From: Streptomyces sioyaensis
GTDB taxonomy: Bacteria > Actinomycetota > Actinomycetes > Streptomycetales > Streptomycetaceae
Assembly (NCBI RefSeq): GCF_004122735.1
Contig: NZ_SDIF01000023.1
Location: forward strand, 28,302-92,301
Length of the DNA: 64,000 nt
Direction of reading: 5' to 3'
Shown: positions 12,001 through 27,000 of the stretch, in pieces
Layout: each line of letters opens with the position of its first letter
How positions within the stretch are numbered: the first letter of the stretch is position 1
Position numbers and translations under genes: made by a program
Notes under the pieces: generated by a model
Database searches by the model: none
The model's input: the letters and a program-made list of their open reading frames with translations, nothing else
What the model was told of the DNA's origin: nothing

Positions 12001-15000
12001 CGGCCGGGTCGATGCCGAATTCGGTGTGCACCTGGCGGATGAGGCGTTCCTGCGACAGGGCGCTGGGGGCGGTGATGCCGTTGGTCGCCCCGTCCTGGTT
12101 GACGGCGGAGCCGCGGATCACGGCGTGGATGTGGTCACCGTCGGCCAGTGCGTCGGACAGCCGGCGGAGCACCACGACGCCCACGCCCTCGCCGGGGACG
12201 AATCCGTCGGCGGCGGCGTCGAAGGTGTGGCACTTGCCGGTGGGCGAGAGCATCCCGCCGCGGCCGGCCGCCAGGTAGGTGTCCGGGGTGGTCTGGACGC
12301 TGACGCCTCCCGCGAGGGCCATGTCGGTTTCGCCGCTCCACAGGCCCTGGCAGGCGAGGTGGACGGCGACCAGTGAGCTGGAGCAGGCCGTGTCGACCGC
12401 GATGGCGGGACCCTGGAGGTTCAGGTGGTAGGCGATGCGCGCCGGTACGACCGAGGGCGCGTTGCCCCATGCCGCCTGGGCGGGCGGCGCGTCCTCGAAC
12501 CACTGGGGGTAGTCGCCGCCGGTGCAGCCGGCGTAGACGCCGCACCGGCGGCCGTCGAGCGCGGAGCCCGCGTAGCCGGCATCCTCGATGGCCGTCCACG
12601 CCTGTTCGAGGAACAGCCGCTGCTGGGGGTCGGTGTAGGTGGCTTCGAGGCCGGTCAGGTTGAAGAAGCGGGCGTCGAACCGGTCGATGCCGTCGAGGAA
12701 GCTGCCCGCGCGGCATGACAGTTGGTCCTGGCTGTAGCCGGAGAGGTCCCACCGTTCGACCGGGCCCACGAGGTCGCGGCCGGCGGCGAGGTGCTGCCAG
12801 AGGGCGTCGGTGTCGGCCGACTGCGCGAAGCGGCCGCTGATCCCGACGATGGCGATGGGCTCGCGTCCTTCGGGACGGTCCGGTGCTCCGGCGGCGTCCG
12901 GTGCGGGCACCGGTGCCGCCGCGGCGGGGGCCGGTTGCGGCCGGTGGCTCTCGGCGATGTGGGCGGCGAGCTGCGCCACGCTGCGGTAGTCGAAGACGAC
13001 CGTGGTCGGCAGGTCGGTCCCCAGCTCCTCGTTGAGGCGCTGGACGAACCGGACGCCGACGATGGAGTCGAGGCCGTAGTCGGCGAACGCCCGGTCCGGG
13101 CCGATCCGGTCGGCGGGCATGCGCAGCGCGTCGGCGAGCGCGGCCAGCACCACGTCCGTGACGGTCCGGACCGAAGCGGAGGCAGGGGCCGGAGCCGCGG
13201 TCTCCGCCGACGGCCGGGAGCTAGGGCTGCTCATCTCGGGCGTTCCGGAGAGCAGGCGCGGGCTGCGGGCGAGACCGTCGCTGTGCGCCACGACGACCTG
13301 CTGCCCGAGCGCCAGGGCGTCCCGCGCCGGGTGGCGGATGCCGGTGAAGCCCTCCTGCTCCAGTACGAGCTGCCAGGCCGCCGGCGACAGCGCGGGGCTG
13401 CCGGGCACGCGCAGTTCGGCGTCGTCGTAGAGCCACCAGCCGTCGAGCAGGCCGAAGGTGAGGTGGTTGACGAGGTAGAAGCCGCTGATCTCGTTGAGGG
13501 CCAGCAGGCCGTTGCCGCGCAGCAGCGCCTTGGCGTGCCGCAGGGCCGGGCGGATGTTGTCGGTGGCGTGCAGCACGTTGGCCGCGATGACGACGTCGAA
13601 GGCGCCGGTGTCGAGCCCTTGGGTGTGCGGGGGCCTGGCCGCGTCGAAGATGCGGTAGGTGAGGTGGTCGCGGCCCGGCCCGAAGGTGTCCTCGGCGTTC
13701 TGCAGGAATGCCGGGGACAGGTCGGTGAAGCAGTACTCGGCCAGGTCGACCCCTTCGCGGGCGAGGCGGTCGAGCACCGGGCCGGTGGTTCCGCCGGTGC
13801 CCGCACCGATCTCCAACAGGCGCAGGCGGGCACCGGGTTCGGCGTCCCGGCGTGCGCGCAGGAAGGCCGCCACGTGTTCGGCGAGGACGGCGTTGAAGTG
13901 CGCGGCCACGCGGTTGTCGCGGTAGACGCCTTCGACGAGGGAGAAACCTCCCCGGGGGAAGAGCACATCGGTGGCGCGGACCCGACCGCACAGGATGTCG
14001 GCGAGCGCGGGCAGGGTCTGGTCCAGCAGGTTCAGCGGTGCCCGCAGATCGGGGTTGGCGCCGGCCCAACGGGGCGTGTGCGCGGTCCAGTCGGCGCGGC
14101 AGGCGTCGGCGTCCCGGGCGGTGGGCGCGCCGGTGCTCCAGCGGCCCTGGCCATCGATGAGTTCGTGCTCGGCGAGCGCGTGCAGGGTGGCCGAGAGCCA
14201 GCCGTCGAACCGCGCGTCGACGCCCTGCCGCTCCTTCCACTCGGCCAGGCCGTGGCGCGGCTCCTCCAGACCCGCCCGGCGCAGCTCGGCGGCGAGGCGG
14301 CGGAGCAGGAACGCGTCGATCTCGCCCGGGACCGGGCTCTCGTGGTACGCGGCCAGGCCGGTGGGCAGAGCGAGGGCCGCGGCGCCGTCGCGGGCCGCCG
14401 CACCGTGCGCCTGCGGGGTCAGCGTCTCCGCGGTGAGCACCCCTTCGACGGGCAGCGGACGGCCGAGGCGCATGAAGCCGATCTGGTGGAGCGGGCCGGC
14501 CAGGAGGCGCTCCAGTGCGTCCATCGCCGTGGCCGGGACGATCGGGGCCAGTCCCATGGAGGTCACGTCGCGCAGGAGCTCGTCGGGAACGTTGCCCCAG
14601 TAGCCCCAGTTGACGACCTTGACCCGGCAGTCCAGCGCCTCGCGCAGGGCGGCGGCGCGCGCGTCCTCGAAGGCGCAGGCCGCCGAGTAGTGCGCCTGGT
14701 GGGAGTTGCGGATGAAGCTCACCAGCGAGGAGATCAGCAGGACGAAGTCCAGGCCGTGCCCGGCGAAGACGTCGGCGAAGTGCACGCACGGGTCGACCTT
14801 GGCCGCGAGGGTGGCCTCCAGCTCGTGCTCGGTCATCCGGGCGAGCGGCGTGTGGCTGAACACCATCGCCAGGTGCACCACGCCGTCGATGCGGCCGTAG
14901 CGGCGGACGACGTCGTCCCGCATGCGGGCGAGCGCGCCGGGGTCGGAGGCGTCGGCGGAGAGGTAGACCGGACTCCGCCCGCCGGCCGCGACCTGAGCCG

Positions 15001-18000
15001 CCTTGGCGCGGATGTCCTCGTCCTCGGCGCGGCGGCCGACCCATACGACGTGTGCGTCGTGTTGCCGTACGAGGTACTCGCTGAGCAGCACGCCGAGGTC
15101 GCCGGCGCCGCCGATGAGCACATAGACGCCGTCGCGGCGCAGCACGGGCTCCGCGGGCGGCTCGGTGGCGGCCACCGGCAGGAGCTGACGGCGCAGCCAC
15201 TGGCCGCCGCGCCGGACCAGCGGGTGCGCGCGGCGGTCGGCGGGCAGCGCGAAGACCTCGTCGGCGACGAACGGTTCGCCGTCGGCCAGGTCGACCGCGC
15301 GGATGCGCCAGTGCGGCTGCTCCTTGGCCAGGCCGCCGAGCAGGCCGTGCAGGCTCGCCTGCGCCGGGTCGGCGGTCCCCGAGCCGCCCGCGTCGAACGC
15401 GCCGCTGGTCAGGAGGGTGAGTCCGAGCCGCTGCTCGTCCCGGGTGAGGGCCAGTGCCTTGAGGACGCGGAACATACTGCGGATCGCTGTGCGCTGCGTG
15501 CTGATCTGCGCCTCGGCGCCGTGCGCGGCGGCTGCGGTCGGGAACTGCATGACGACGTGGTCGAAGTCGCCCAGGGCGGCGAGTTCGTCACGCACCTCTT
15601 CGGCGGACGACGCGGCGGTGTCCAGCACCACGGTCTGCGGGCGGCGGGCGGTCAGCTCCGCGAGGGCGTCCGGTTCGAGGCCGATCGCCACCACACGGGA
15701 GGCGGCGGACGGGTAAGGGCCGCCGCGCAGCAGCCGGACAGGCTCCCAGACGGGGTGCAGGGTGAGGTCGCCCGCGGGAAGCTCGTAGGAGTCGGCCGGC
15801 CGCGCGGGCCGGGCGGGCACGGTGGACGTCGTCGCGGGCGTTGCCTGCACGGCAGGGGGTGGGGCGGGCACGGCGGACGTCGTCGAAGGAGCGGCCTCCG
15901 TGGCAGGGGTCGGGGCGGCGGGCTGCCGTGCGGCGTTCCCGAACGTGGCGGGGATTTCCGCGGGTTCCGGAAGTCCGTCGGTGTACCAGTAGCGCTCCCG
16001 GGCGAACGGGTAGCCGGGCAGTGCGACCTTGCGCGGCTTCGGTCCCTCGGTGTGGAGGCGGGCCCAGTCGACGGCCAGGCCGCTGGTCCAGGCCTCGGCC
16101 AGCGGCGCCGACTTTCCGCGCCGTGCCCAGCGCACGACCGTCTCCTGGAAGTCCTCGTCGGTGAGGAAGTCCTTGACCGCGCCGCCCCGGTCGCCGCCGG
16201 CGTCGAGGTACGCGCCCGCGGGCAGCGTGCTGCCGAGCGCGCAGGCGTCCAGCGCGTCGACCAGTGCGGGAAGTGTGCCGGCCACCACGGCGAACCGTGC
16301 GGTCATCGCCTCGCGGCCGACCTGCAGCGTGTAGGCGATGTCGGGCAGGTCCGCGCTGCTCCATCCCTCCTTCCGCAGAGCGTCGCGCAGCCGCCCGGCA
16401 GACTCGCGCAGGCGCTCTTCGTCGAAGGCGGACAGCACCACGACGACGGTTTCGCCACGGTGCGCGGGCGCCTCGGGCCCAAGGTCCTTCCCGGCGTGCT
16501 CCTCGACGTACTCCTCGACCACGACGTGGGCGTTGGAGCCGCCCGCGCCGAACGAGGAGAGGCCGCCGAGGCGCGGGCGGGTGCCGGTCCTCGGCCAGGG
16601 GGCGGCTTCGCGCTGCAGGACGAAGGGGCTGTCGGCGAAGTCGATGTTCGGGTTGACGCGTTCGGCGTGCAGGGAGGGCACGAGCGTGCCGTGCCGCATC
16701 TGCAGCAGCAGCTTGGCGAGGCCCGCGATACCCGCCGCGGACTCCAGGTGGCCGATGTTCGACTTCGCCGAGCCGATGGCGCAGAAGTTCCGTGCGCCGG
16801 TGAACTCGGCGAAGGCCGCGTTCAGCCCGGCGATTTCGATCGGGTCGCCCAGCGAGGTGCCGGTGCCGTGCGCCTCGATGCAGCCGATGTCCCGGGGGTC
16901 CACTCCGCCCCGGCGCCAGGCGCTGCGGATGACCGCCGCCTGCGCGAGCGGGTTCGGCACGGTGAATCCGTGCGTGTGGCCGCCGTGGTTCACGGCAGTG
17001 CCGCGGATCACGCCGAGGATGCGGTCGCCGTCGGCGACGGCGTCGGCGAGCGGGCGCAGCAGCACCGCGCCGACGCCCTCGCCGGGCACGTAGCCGTCGC
17101 CGCCCTCGCCGAAGCTGCGGCAACGGCCGTCGCTGGAGGCGAACTGGCCCTCCCCGATCATCAGGTACTTGCCCGGGTGCACCGACAGGTTGACCCCGCC
17201 GGCCAGGGCGACACCGCACTCCCCTCGCTGGAGGGCGGCGCAGGCGAGGTGGATCGCGGACAGCGCCGAGGCGCACATGGTGTCGACGGTGACGCTGGGG
17301 CCGCTCGCGTCCAGGAAGTACGAGACGCGGTTGGCGATGGACGCCAGGCTCCCCGGCACCACGACCGGCTCACCGCGCACGCCGTGCTCGGCGCCGTAGA
17401 GCTGGTACTCGGAGTACATCGCGCCGGCGAACACCCCGATGTCGCCGGCGTCCTCGGCCACCCGGGCGCGGGCGGCGGCGCGCAGGGCGCCGCGCGTGTA
17501 GCCGGCGTCCTCCAGCGTGGTGTGGGCGCACTGCAGGAACAGCCGCTCCTGCGGGTCCATCATGGACGCCGCCTTCGGCGAGATCCCGAAGAACAGCGGG
17601 TCGAACTCGTCGATCCCGTCGAGGAAGCCGCCCCACTTGCTGTACGTCCTGCCGGGCACGCCGCGCCGTGCGTCGTAGTAGCGGCTGTGGTCCCAGCGCC
17701 CGGCCGGGATCTCGGTGATGCTGTCCCGGCCGGCGAGCAGATTCGCCCAGAAGGTGTCCAGGTCGGGTGCGCCGGGGTAGCGGCCCGCCATGCCGACGAT
17801 CGCGATGGCCATGCCCTGCTCGGCGCCGGGCGGTTCGGCGGCGATGACGGGGGCCGGCTCCGGCTCGGCGGCCGGCGCGAGCTGCTCGTGCGCGAGCTGC
17901 TCGTCAGTGAGCGCTGCCCGCGCGCCGCTCAGGCCGACCAGTGCCGCGAGCGCGTCGGGCTGGGTGCGCAGGAAGTGCCGGACCAGGCCGTCGACCGTGC

Positions 18001-21000
18001 GTACCTCGAAGAACAGCGTGCTGCCGACGTTGTCGAGCCCCTTGCGGACGGCTTCCGTCAGCTGGACGACCAGGATCGAGTCGATGCCGTAGCGGTCGAA
18101 CGGCACGTCGGCGCGGATGTCGGCGACCGGCAGTTGCAGGGTGTCCGCGACCAGGGTGCGGAAGTGGTCACGGGCCAGGTCCGCCAGCAGCTCGTCGTCA
18201 CCCGCGCCGTCGGCGGCGACCGGATCCGGTGTCGGGGCGGGCAGTTGAGGCTCGGCGGCCCGCGGCCCGGCCTCGGGGAGGGTGCCGCGGAAGGCGGACT
18301 CCCCGTCCGGGCGCGGCTGGCGGATCGCGCCGTCGCTCTCCGCGACGATCACCTGCTGGCCGAGGTCGTCGGCACCCTCGGCGGCGACGAACGCCGCGCG
18401 GAAGCCGACCTCGCCGAGGACCCGCCGCCAGCTCTCCGGTGCCAGGCCCGGTGAACCGGGGATACGCGGCGCCGGGTCGTCGTAGAGCCACCAGCCGTCC
18501 AGGAGGCCGAACGTGAGGTGGCTGAAGAGGATGTTGTCGCTGAGCTCGTTGAGCAGCAGCAGGGCGTTCGGGCGCGCGGCGGCCTTGGCGTTGCGCAGCG
18601 TCCTGCGGATGTTGCGGGTCGCGTGCAGCACGTTGGTGGCGATCACGACGTCGTACTCGCCGGGGTCCACCTCCTGGCCTGCCAGCGGCTTCTCGGCGTT
18701 GAAGAGCCGCGTGTCCAGGTAGGGAGCGATCTCGCCGTACTCCCGCTGCCCGTACAGCAAGAACGCTTTGGAGATGTCGGTGTAGGTGTACTTCTCGATG
18801 TGCCGGGCCCACGGCCGCAGCCTGCGGAGGACCGTGGCGCTGGTCCCGCCGGTGCCGGCGCCGATCTCCAGGATGCGCAGGCGGGCGGACGGGTCGTCCG
18901 CCAGCCGCCGTTCGAGGTAGGCGACGAGGGTGTCGGCGAGCACGTCGTTGAAGTAGTCGGCGACGGGGTTGTTCTTGTACACGGCCTCGACAAGTTCGAG
19001 CGAGGCGTTCGGGAACATCACGTCGGTGGCCGGGCGGCGGCCGGTGAGGATGCCGGTCATGGCCCGCAGCGTCGTGTCGACGAGGATCGCCTGGGGACGT
19101 TTGGCAGCGTCGGCCAGCCACTGCTGCCGCGCCCGGTCCCAGTCGGCCCAGGCGTCGTCGAGGGATCCGGTACGGGTGTCGAGAGCCGAGTACGTGTCCT
19201 CGCCCTCGCGGCGCAGGTGGCCCGCGTCGGCGAGTACGGCGAGGGTGTGCTCGGTCCAGCGCTCGTAGCGGTCCTCGATGCCGCCGACGGCGCGCCACTC
19301 GGCGGCGGTGGCCGCGCGGCCGTCGCGGAACAGGCCCAGGGACTGCAGCAGCGCCCAGGTGATGCGGACCAGCGCGTCCTGCATGGCTCCGGCGTGCCCG
19401 CCGGCCTTCTCGCGCAGCTGCGCGATCTCGGCGCGGCGGTCGGGGCAGTCCTCGCCCAGGGCGCTGATCAGGGACGGGGTGGTGACGGCCGGGTGCGTGA
19501 GGGCGTCGTCGTCGTGGAGGCCGTCGATGCTGCGGGTGTCCGTGGCCTTGAGGAGTGCGAGCTGCGGGTACGGGGAGGCCAGCAGGGTGTCGAAGGCGGC
19601 CATGCCCTCGTCCGGTTCGATCGAGCCCAGGCCCAGCTGTGCCATACGCTGCCGGTAGCCGTCGGCGGTGACGACGCCGACGCCGGCCCAGTATCCCCAG
19701 TTCATGACCTTGACCGGGCAGTCGAGCCGGGTGGACAGGTGCTCGGCGTAGGCGTCGGCGAAGGTGCAGCCCGCCGCGTAGTTGGCCTGGCCGGGGGCCT
19801 TGAAGAATGCCTGCATGGAGGAGAAGAACGCGACGAAGTCCAGCGGCTGGCCGGCGAAGGCGTCGGCGAGGTTCGCGGCGATGTCTGCCTTGGCGGCGTA
19901 GGTCGTGCGGAACCTGTCCTCGTCCATCCGGGCGAGGGTCTGGTCGCCGAGCACGATCGCGGTGTGCAGGACGCCGCGCACGGGCCCGTGCCGCCGCACG
20001 ACCTCGTCGCAGGCGCGGCGCAGGGCGTCGGGGTCGGTCGCGTCGGCCTGCACGTAGTCCGGCTTGGGGCCGTGGGCTGCCAGGGCCTCCTGCTGAGCGG
20101 CGATGGCGGCGTCCAGCGGGCGGCGTCCGATCCACACGACCCGGGCGCCGTGACGGCGCATCATGTGCTCGGTCCACACGGTGCCGATGCCGCCGGCGCC
20201 GCCGATGGCCACGATCACGCCGCCGGGCTCGCGCGGGGCGGCCGCGGCCCCGGCCCCGTCCGTCTCCAGCAGGCGCAGGCGGTACCACTCGCCGTGCCGG
20301 TGGGCCAGGGTCTCGCCGCGGGGGTCGGTGGGCAGCGCCAGCAGAGCCGGCCAGGGCACGGCGGCGTCCGCCTCGACGTCGGCGACGCGGATCCGCCAGT
20401 GCGGGTACTCCTTGGCCAGGGTGCCGGCGAGGCCGTGCACACCGGCGTGGGCGGGGTCGGCACCGGTGTCGCCCGGGAGCAGGCGGGCCTGCCGGGTGAC
20501 GAGCGTCAGGCCCATTTCACGGGCGTCCGCGCCGTCGGCCAAGAGCGCCTTGACCAGACGGAATACGGCGATTGTGCCGTCGTTCCGGGCGGCGGCCGGG
20601 GCGCCGGTGGGGCCGGTCGGGGCGAGCCAGAAGACGTGCTCGGTGCCGGCGGGCAGCCGCGCGGCCAGCCGGTCGACCGGTTCGTCGGCGTGGGCGTCCA
20701 AGACGGTGGCGTCGGGGTAGCGGCGGCGGAGCCCGTCCCGTTCCTCGGGGGTGCCGCCCAGCAGCACGACGCGGGTCCGCGGGTGGGGCCACGGCGCGGC
20801 GGGCGCGACGGGCAGGGCGTCCCACACCGGTGCCAGCAGCGTGGCACGCGGGGCCGCGCCGGACGGGGCGGTCATGCGGCGGAACGCGTAGCCGCGCAGG
20901 CTCGCGGTCAGCTGTCCGTCGTCGTCGTACACGTCGATGTCCACTTTCGTCACGTCCCGGTCGGCCGAGGGGGTGTAGCCCTCGGTGTGGCGCAGGTGGG

Positions 21001-24000
21001 CCCACATGCGTTCGGTGGTGGGGGCGAAGAAGTCGGCGGCGTCCAGGGCGAAGGGCAGTGCGGGCGCGCCGCGTTGATCGCCGAGCGTGCCGGTGGCGTC
21101 GCCGTAGAGGCCGACGACGGCCTGGACGGCGCTGTCGAGCATCGCGGGGTGCAGCGCGAACGCGCCGTCGCGGGCGCCGTCGGGCAGGACGAGCCGGGCC
21201 AGGACCTCGCCGTCACCGACGGCCAGTGAGTCGATGGCGCGCAGGCGGTCTCCGTGCCGGATGCCGACGGCGTCGAGGGCCGCACGGCACTGGCTCCGCG
21301 ACAGGGTGCGGCGGCCGCAGCGGGCTCGCAGGGCGTCCAACGACGTGGGTACGGGCCGGCCGGGCGTGGCGATCCGGCCCTGGGCGTGCACGGCCGAGCC
21401 GTCGCGCAGGACGCGGAAGGCACCGCCGTCCCGATCGACCCGTAGTTCGGCGCCGCCGTCCCCGACGGGGAACGGCTCCGGCCATACGACGTCGCGCAGA
21501 CCGACCGGCGCGAAGGAACTGCCGGTCACGGCACGGCGTGCGACCTCCAGCGAGAGCACGCCGGGCAGCACGGCCCGGCCGTTGACGTGGTGGTCGGCCA
21601 GGAAGAACTCCTCGCCGCCGAGCCGGAGGCGGTACGCGGCCTCGTCCGTGTCCTCGCGCCCCTGGCTTTCCCCGGTGTCGGTCGTGTCGGTCGTGTCGGT
21701 CCAGTAGCGCTGCCGCTCGAACGGGTAGGTCGGCAGCGGCACCTGGCGGCGCGAGACGGAGGCGAAGCTGTCGGCGAACCGGTCGGCCTCGCCCCGTACG
21801 TACGCCGCGGCCAGCGCGGCCGGGGCCAGCGCGCGCACACCGCCGACGCGGCGGGGGTCCGCGGCGGTCTCCCCCTGCAGCACCGTGTCACCGGCGGTGC
21901 CGGACAGCCAGGAGCGCAGACGTGCCGCCAGGTCGGGCAGGCCGGCGGCGACGACGGCCAGCCGGTGCGCGAAGTGGCTGCGTCCCGCGGCCAGGCTGAA
22001 GGCGACGGCGTCGGCGGGCAGACCGGGTTCGCGGTCGAGGTGGGCGAGCAGCCGTTCGGCGACGGCACGGAGAGCGGCCGGTGTGCGGGCCGACAGCAGA
22101 TAGGCGTGTTCCCCGTCCGCACCGGTCGTCCGGGGGGCCAGGTGCTCCTCCAGCACCACGTGCGCGTTGGTGCCGCTGGCCCCGAAGGAACTCACGGCCG
22201 CCCGGCGCGGGCCGCGGGCAGGCGCCGTCCAGGGCTGCGGGGCGGTGGTGACGGTGAACGGGCTGCCGTCGAGCACGACGCCCCGGTTGGCCTCAAGGAA
22301 GTGGAGCGACGGCGGGATCTGCCGGTGCTCCAGGGCCAGGAGCGCCTTGATGACGCCCGCGATGCCGGCGGCGAACTGCGTGTGCCCGATGTTGGTCTTG
22401 ATCGACCCCAGGACGGCGCTCCCGGCCGGGGCGTCCTCGAACGCGCGGGTGAGCGCGCGGAATTCGATCGGGTCGCCGAGCTGGGTACCCGTGCCGTGCG
22501 CCTCGACGAGCTGGATGCCGCCCGGCTCGATGCCGCTGCGGGCGTGGACGTCGCGGAGGAGCTGTTCCTGCGAGGCCGCGCTCGGCGCGGTGATGCCGTT
22601 GGTGGTGCCGTCCTGGTTGATGCCGGAGCCGCGGACGACGCCGTAGATGTGGTCGCCATCGCGCCGGGCGTCGGCGAGCCGCTTGAGGACGACCGCGCCC
22701 GCGCCCTCGCCCGGGACGAAGCCGTCGGCGCGGGCGTCGAAGCTGTGGCAGCGGCCGCTGGGCGAGAGCATGCCCGCGCGCGTCGCCGACTCGTACAGCC
22801 GCGGCGTGGTCTGGATGAACACCCCGCCCGAAATCGCCATGTCGGCGTCGCCGGAGAGCAGGTCGCGGCAGGCCAGATGCAGGGAGACGAGTGAGCTGGA
22901 GCAGGAGGTGTCGGTGGTGAGGGCAGGGCCCTTGAGGTCGAGGTGGTAGGCGATCCGGGAGGCGACGACCGAGCCCATGGTGCCCCACAGGGCCTGCGCC
23001 GGCGGCCGGGCGTCCAGCTGGTCGTGGTAGTCGCCGGCGTAGCAGCCGGCGTAGACGCCGCAGTTGCGGTTGGCCAGGCGTTCGCCGGTGTAGCCGGCGT
23101 CCTCCAGGGCGTTCCAGCACTGTTCGAGGAAGATGCGCTGCTGGGGATCCATGGTGGTGGCCTCGACGCCGGAGATCGCGAAGAACACCGGATCGAACTG
23201 GTCGATGCCGCGGACGAAGCTGCCGGAGCGGCAGGTCACGTCCTGGCCGAGCGGCCAGCGGGTCACCGGTTCGACGAGGTCGTGGCCGGCCATCAGGTGG
23301 TCCCAGAGCGCGCGCGGGTCCTCGGCGTCGGCGTAGCGGGCGGCCATCCCGACGACGGCGATGGCGTCGTCGTCCGGCGCCGGGGCGACGGCTGCCGGGG
23401 AGACCGGTGCGTGCAGCACGTCACCGTAGGTACCGACGAGGAACGCGTGCAGGCGCTCGACGGTGCCGTGGTCGAACAGATCGGTGGTCTCCAGCGCGGT
23501 GCCGAGGGCCGTGTTGAGCGTGTGGACCAGGTTCACGCCGAGGATGGAGTCCAGGCCGTAGTCGGCGAAGGGGCGGCGGCGCTCGATCTCGGCGACCGGC
23601 ATCTGCAGGGCCGCTGCCAGTGCGTCGAGCAGGATGCGCTCGACGTCGGCGGCACCGGCTGCCGTCGCGCGGGGCGGGGCGGCCACCGGCGTTGTTGCCG
23701 GGTGCTCGCTGCCGACCGGGCCGAACCAGAACTGCCGTCCGGCGAAGGGGTAGGCGGGCAGGTGGACCCGTGCGGGCGTGTCCGCACCGGTGTGCAGGCG
23801 GGTCCAGTCGAGCGGCATGCCCTTGGCCCAGAAGGCGGCCAGGTCGTTCCAGTCGCCGCGGTTGAGCCAGCGGGCGACGAGTTCGCGCAGTTCGTCCTTC
23901 TCCGCCAGGGCTGCCAGGGTCTCGCGGGTGGCCCTGACGCGGCCGCGGGACCACGGGCCCTCGGCCTCGGAGTCGGCGAGGAAGGCATCGAGCTGGTCGA

Positions 24001-27000
24001 GCCATTCCCTGGGTGTGCTCGCGACGAAGCACACCCGCTCGTCCATCTCCTCGCGGCCGGTCTGGAGGGTGGCCGCGACGGCGGGCAGGTCCACGGGGGC
24101 GCCGTTGCGGAGCAGGTCGGACAGTTGGGCGGCCCGTGCGTGCAGGTCCTCGGTGGTCCGGGCGGACAGCGGCAGCAGCACCGGCCGGGCGGACGGGGCG
24201 GGTGCCGTCGTCGTGCCCTGGTACTCGGCGACGATGACATGGGCGTTGGCGCCGCCCGCGCCGAACGAGGAGATGCCGGCCATCCGCGGGCCGCCGTCCG
24301 CCGGCCGCGCCCAGGGGGCCCCGCCGGTCTGCAGGGTGAACGGCGTGGCCGCGAAGTCGATGTCGGGGTTGGTCCGCTCGGCATGAAGGGTGGGCGCGAA
24401 CTCGCCGTGCCGCAGCTGCAGTACGGCCTTGGTCAGGCCCGCGATACCCGCGGCGGCCTCCAGGTGGCCGATGTTCGACTTGACCGAGCCGAGGGCGCAC
24501 GCACCGCTCTCCCCGGTGTCGGGCGCGAAGGCCTGGGTCAGGCCGTCGATCTCGACGGGGTCGCCGAGCCGGGTGCCGGTGCCGTGCGCCTCGATGTAGC
24601 CGATGCCGGCCGCGGACACGCCGGCGCGGTCCAGCGCGTCGCGGATCAGCGCGGCCTGCGCGCGCGGGTTGGGCACGGTGTAACCGTTGGTGCGCCCACC
24701 GTGGTTGATGGCGGAGCCGACGATCACCGCGTGGATGGGGTCGCCGTCGGCCTCGGCCGCGGACAGCGGCTTCAACAGCACCGTGCCGACGCCCTCGCCG
24801 GGCAGGAACCCGTCGCCGCCGGCGCCGAAGCTGCGGCAGTGCCCGTCGGTGGCGAGCATCCGCGAGCGGCACAGCTCGACGTACGAGGAGGGGTGCAGGT
24901 AGAGGTTGACACCGCCGGCGATGGCCAGCTCGCACGCGCCGTGGCGCAGGTGCTCGCACGCCTCGTGAATCGCGGTCAGCGACGACGAGCACATGGTGTC
25001 GATCGGCATGCTCGGGCCGTGCAGGTCCAGCAGGTACGACACCCGGTTGGCCAGCGATCCGAAGGACGTGCGCGGCGCGGGCGGCAATCCGTCCGTCGCC
25101 GGCGGGCGGTGGCGGTCGAAGCCGGTCTTCGTGATCCCGGCGAAGACGCCGACCGACGAGGCGTGCTGCTCGGCGAGGCGCTGCCGCGTATAGCCCGCGT
25201 CCTCCAGCACCGACCACGCGCTCTCGACGAACAGCCGTTCCTGCGGGTCCATGTCGGCGGCGTCGCGCGGCGCGATCCCGAAGAACGCGGCGTCGAAGCG
25301 GGCGAAGTCGTCGAGGAACGCGCCCCACTTGCTGTAGCTGGCGCCCTGCTGCACGGCCCGCTGCGGGTCCGGTTCGAAGAAGCCGTCCAGCGACCAGCGC
25401 TCGGCGGGGACCTCGCGGACGCTCTCGCGGCCCGCGCGCAGGTTCTCCCAGAACGCCTCCAGGGTCGGGGCGTCCGGGTAGCGCCCGCTCAGGCCGATGA
25501 TGGCGATCGGCTCGTCCGCGTCGGCCGGACGGGGCCGCGTCTTCAGCGGCGCGGCCGCCGTCGCGGGAGTCCCGGCCGGATCGGCGGCCACGTCCGGTAC
25601 GTCGCCGAGCCAGCGGCGGCAGCCGTCCGCGTGCTGCTCCGCCAGGTGCCCGGCCAGGTCGTTCAGCGTCGGGTACTGGTAGAGCACCGTCTTGGGCAGG
25701 GCGCCGAACCACTGCGCGAACCGGCGGTTGAGCCGGGTCACGGCCAGCGAGTCGATGCCGAAGCCGTCGAGCGGAGCGGCGGCGTCCAGCCGGGCGGGGT
25801 CGAGCCGCACCGTCTCGGCGATCAGCTCCTTCAGCAGGGGCACCACGCGTGCCCGCAGTTCCGCCGGCCCCGTCCGCTGCGTCTCCGCCTCCTGCGGACC
25901 TTCCTCGTCCACTCCGCTCTCCTCGTCCACTCCGGTCTCCTCGTCCATGACCAGTAGGTGTGGTGTGCCGAGCGCCAGTGCGCCGTGCAGGGCCCGCAGT
26001 GCCGTGTCCGTTCCCAGGGGGCGCCCGAAGCGGGCGGTGAGCGCGGGCACGTCCTCGGCCGGGACGCTCATCCCGCCGTCCTGCCACAGCGGCCAGCCGA
26101 TCGAGACGCTCGCGCCGTGGCGCTCGCCCGCGGCGGCCAGGCCGGCGCGGTGGGTCAGGTAGGCGTCGAGGAACCCGTTCGCGGCGGCGTAGTCGGCCTG
26201 CCCGGGGTTGCCCAGCGTCCCCGCGCCCGAGGAGAACGCCGCGAGGAAGTCCAACGGCAGGCGGCGGGTGGCCTCGTCGAGGTTCACCAGCCCGGCGGCC
26301 TTCGGCGCCAGCACCTGCTGGGCGTCCTGGTGGGACTTGCGGATCACGTAGTCGTCGCTGATCAGGCCCGCCGCGTGCACGACTCCGTCGAGCCTGCCGT
26401 ACGTCCGCACAAGGGAGTTGACGAGCTCCGCCACGGCGGCGGCGTCGGCGACGTCCACCCGGCGGTACTCGGTCCCCGGGCCCGGCTGACCGGGCCCGAG
26501 GGCCGCCGGCGAGCGTCCGCACAGGACGACCCGGGCGCCGGGGGCGTGCCGTGCGATGTCGGCGGCGACCAGCCGGCCGACGCCGCCCGCTCCCCCGCTG
26601 ATCAGGTAGACGCCGTCGGCCTTCCACGCCGGCGGGGGTGCCGCCGCACGCGGGGCCGCCGCCCAGGCGCGGACCTGGCGGCGGCCGCCGGTGTAGCGCA
26701 CGTGGTCCTCCGCCTGCCCGGACTCCGCCCGCAGCACGCCGGCGAGCTCCTCGCCCGACGGCCGCTGCGTGAACTCGATCAGCTGGCCGTGCAGCGCCGG
26801 GTCCTCCTGCGCGGCGGTGCGCAGCATGCCGATCAGACCGGCGTAGCCGTACGGAGTCCCCTCCTGGCACACGACCTGCACGGAACGGGGGCCGCCGGCC
26901 GGCTGGTTCAGCAGCCGCTGGAGCTCGCCGAGCAGCAGGGTCGCCGCGTGCTCGTAGGCGGCAGCGGGCCCGTCGCCACAGCTGTCCACGCGGGCGACGG

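Noticed and set aside
12722..18454. 1910-codon plus-strand frame across the PKS gene
   Set aside because: Antisense shadow of the KS/KR/MT coding strand; no domain or ribosome site.
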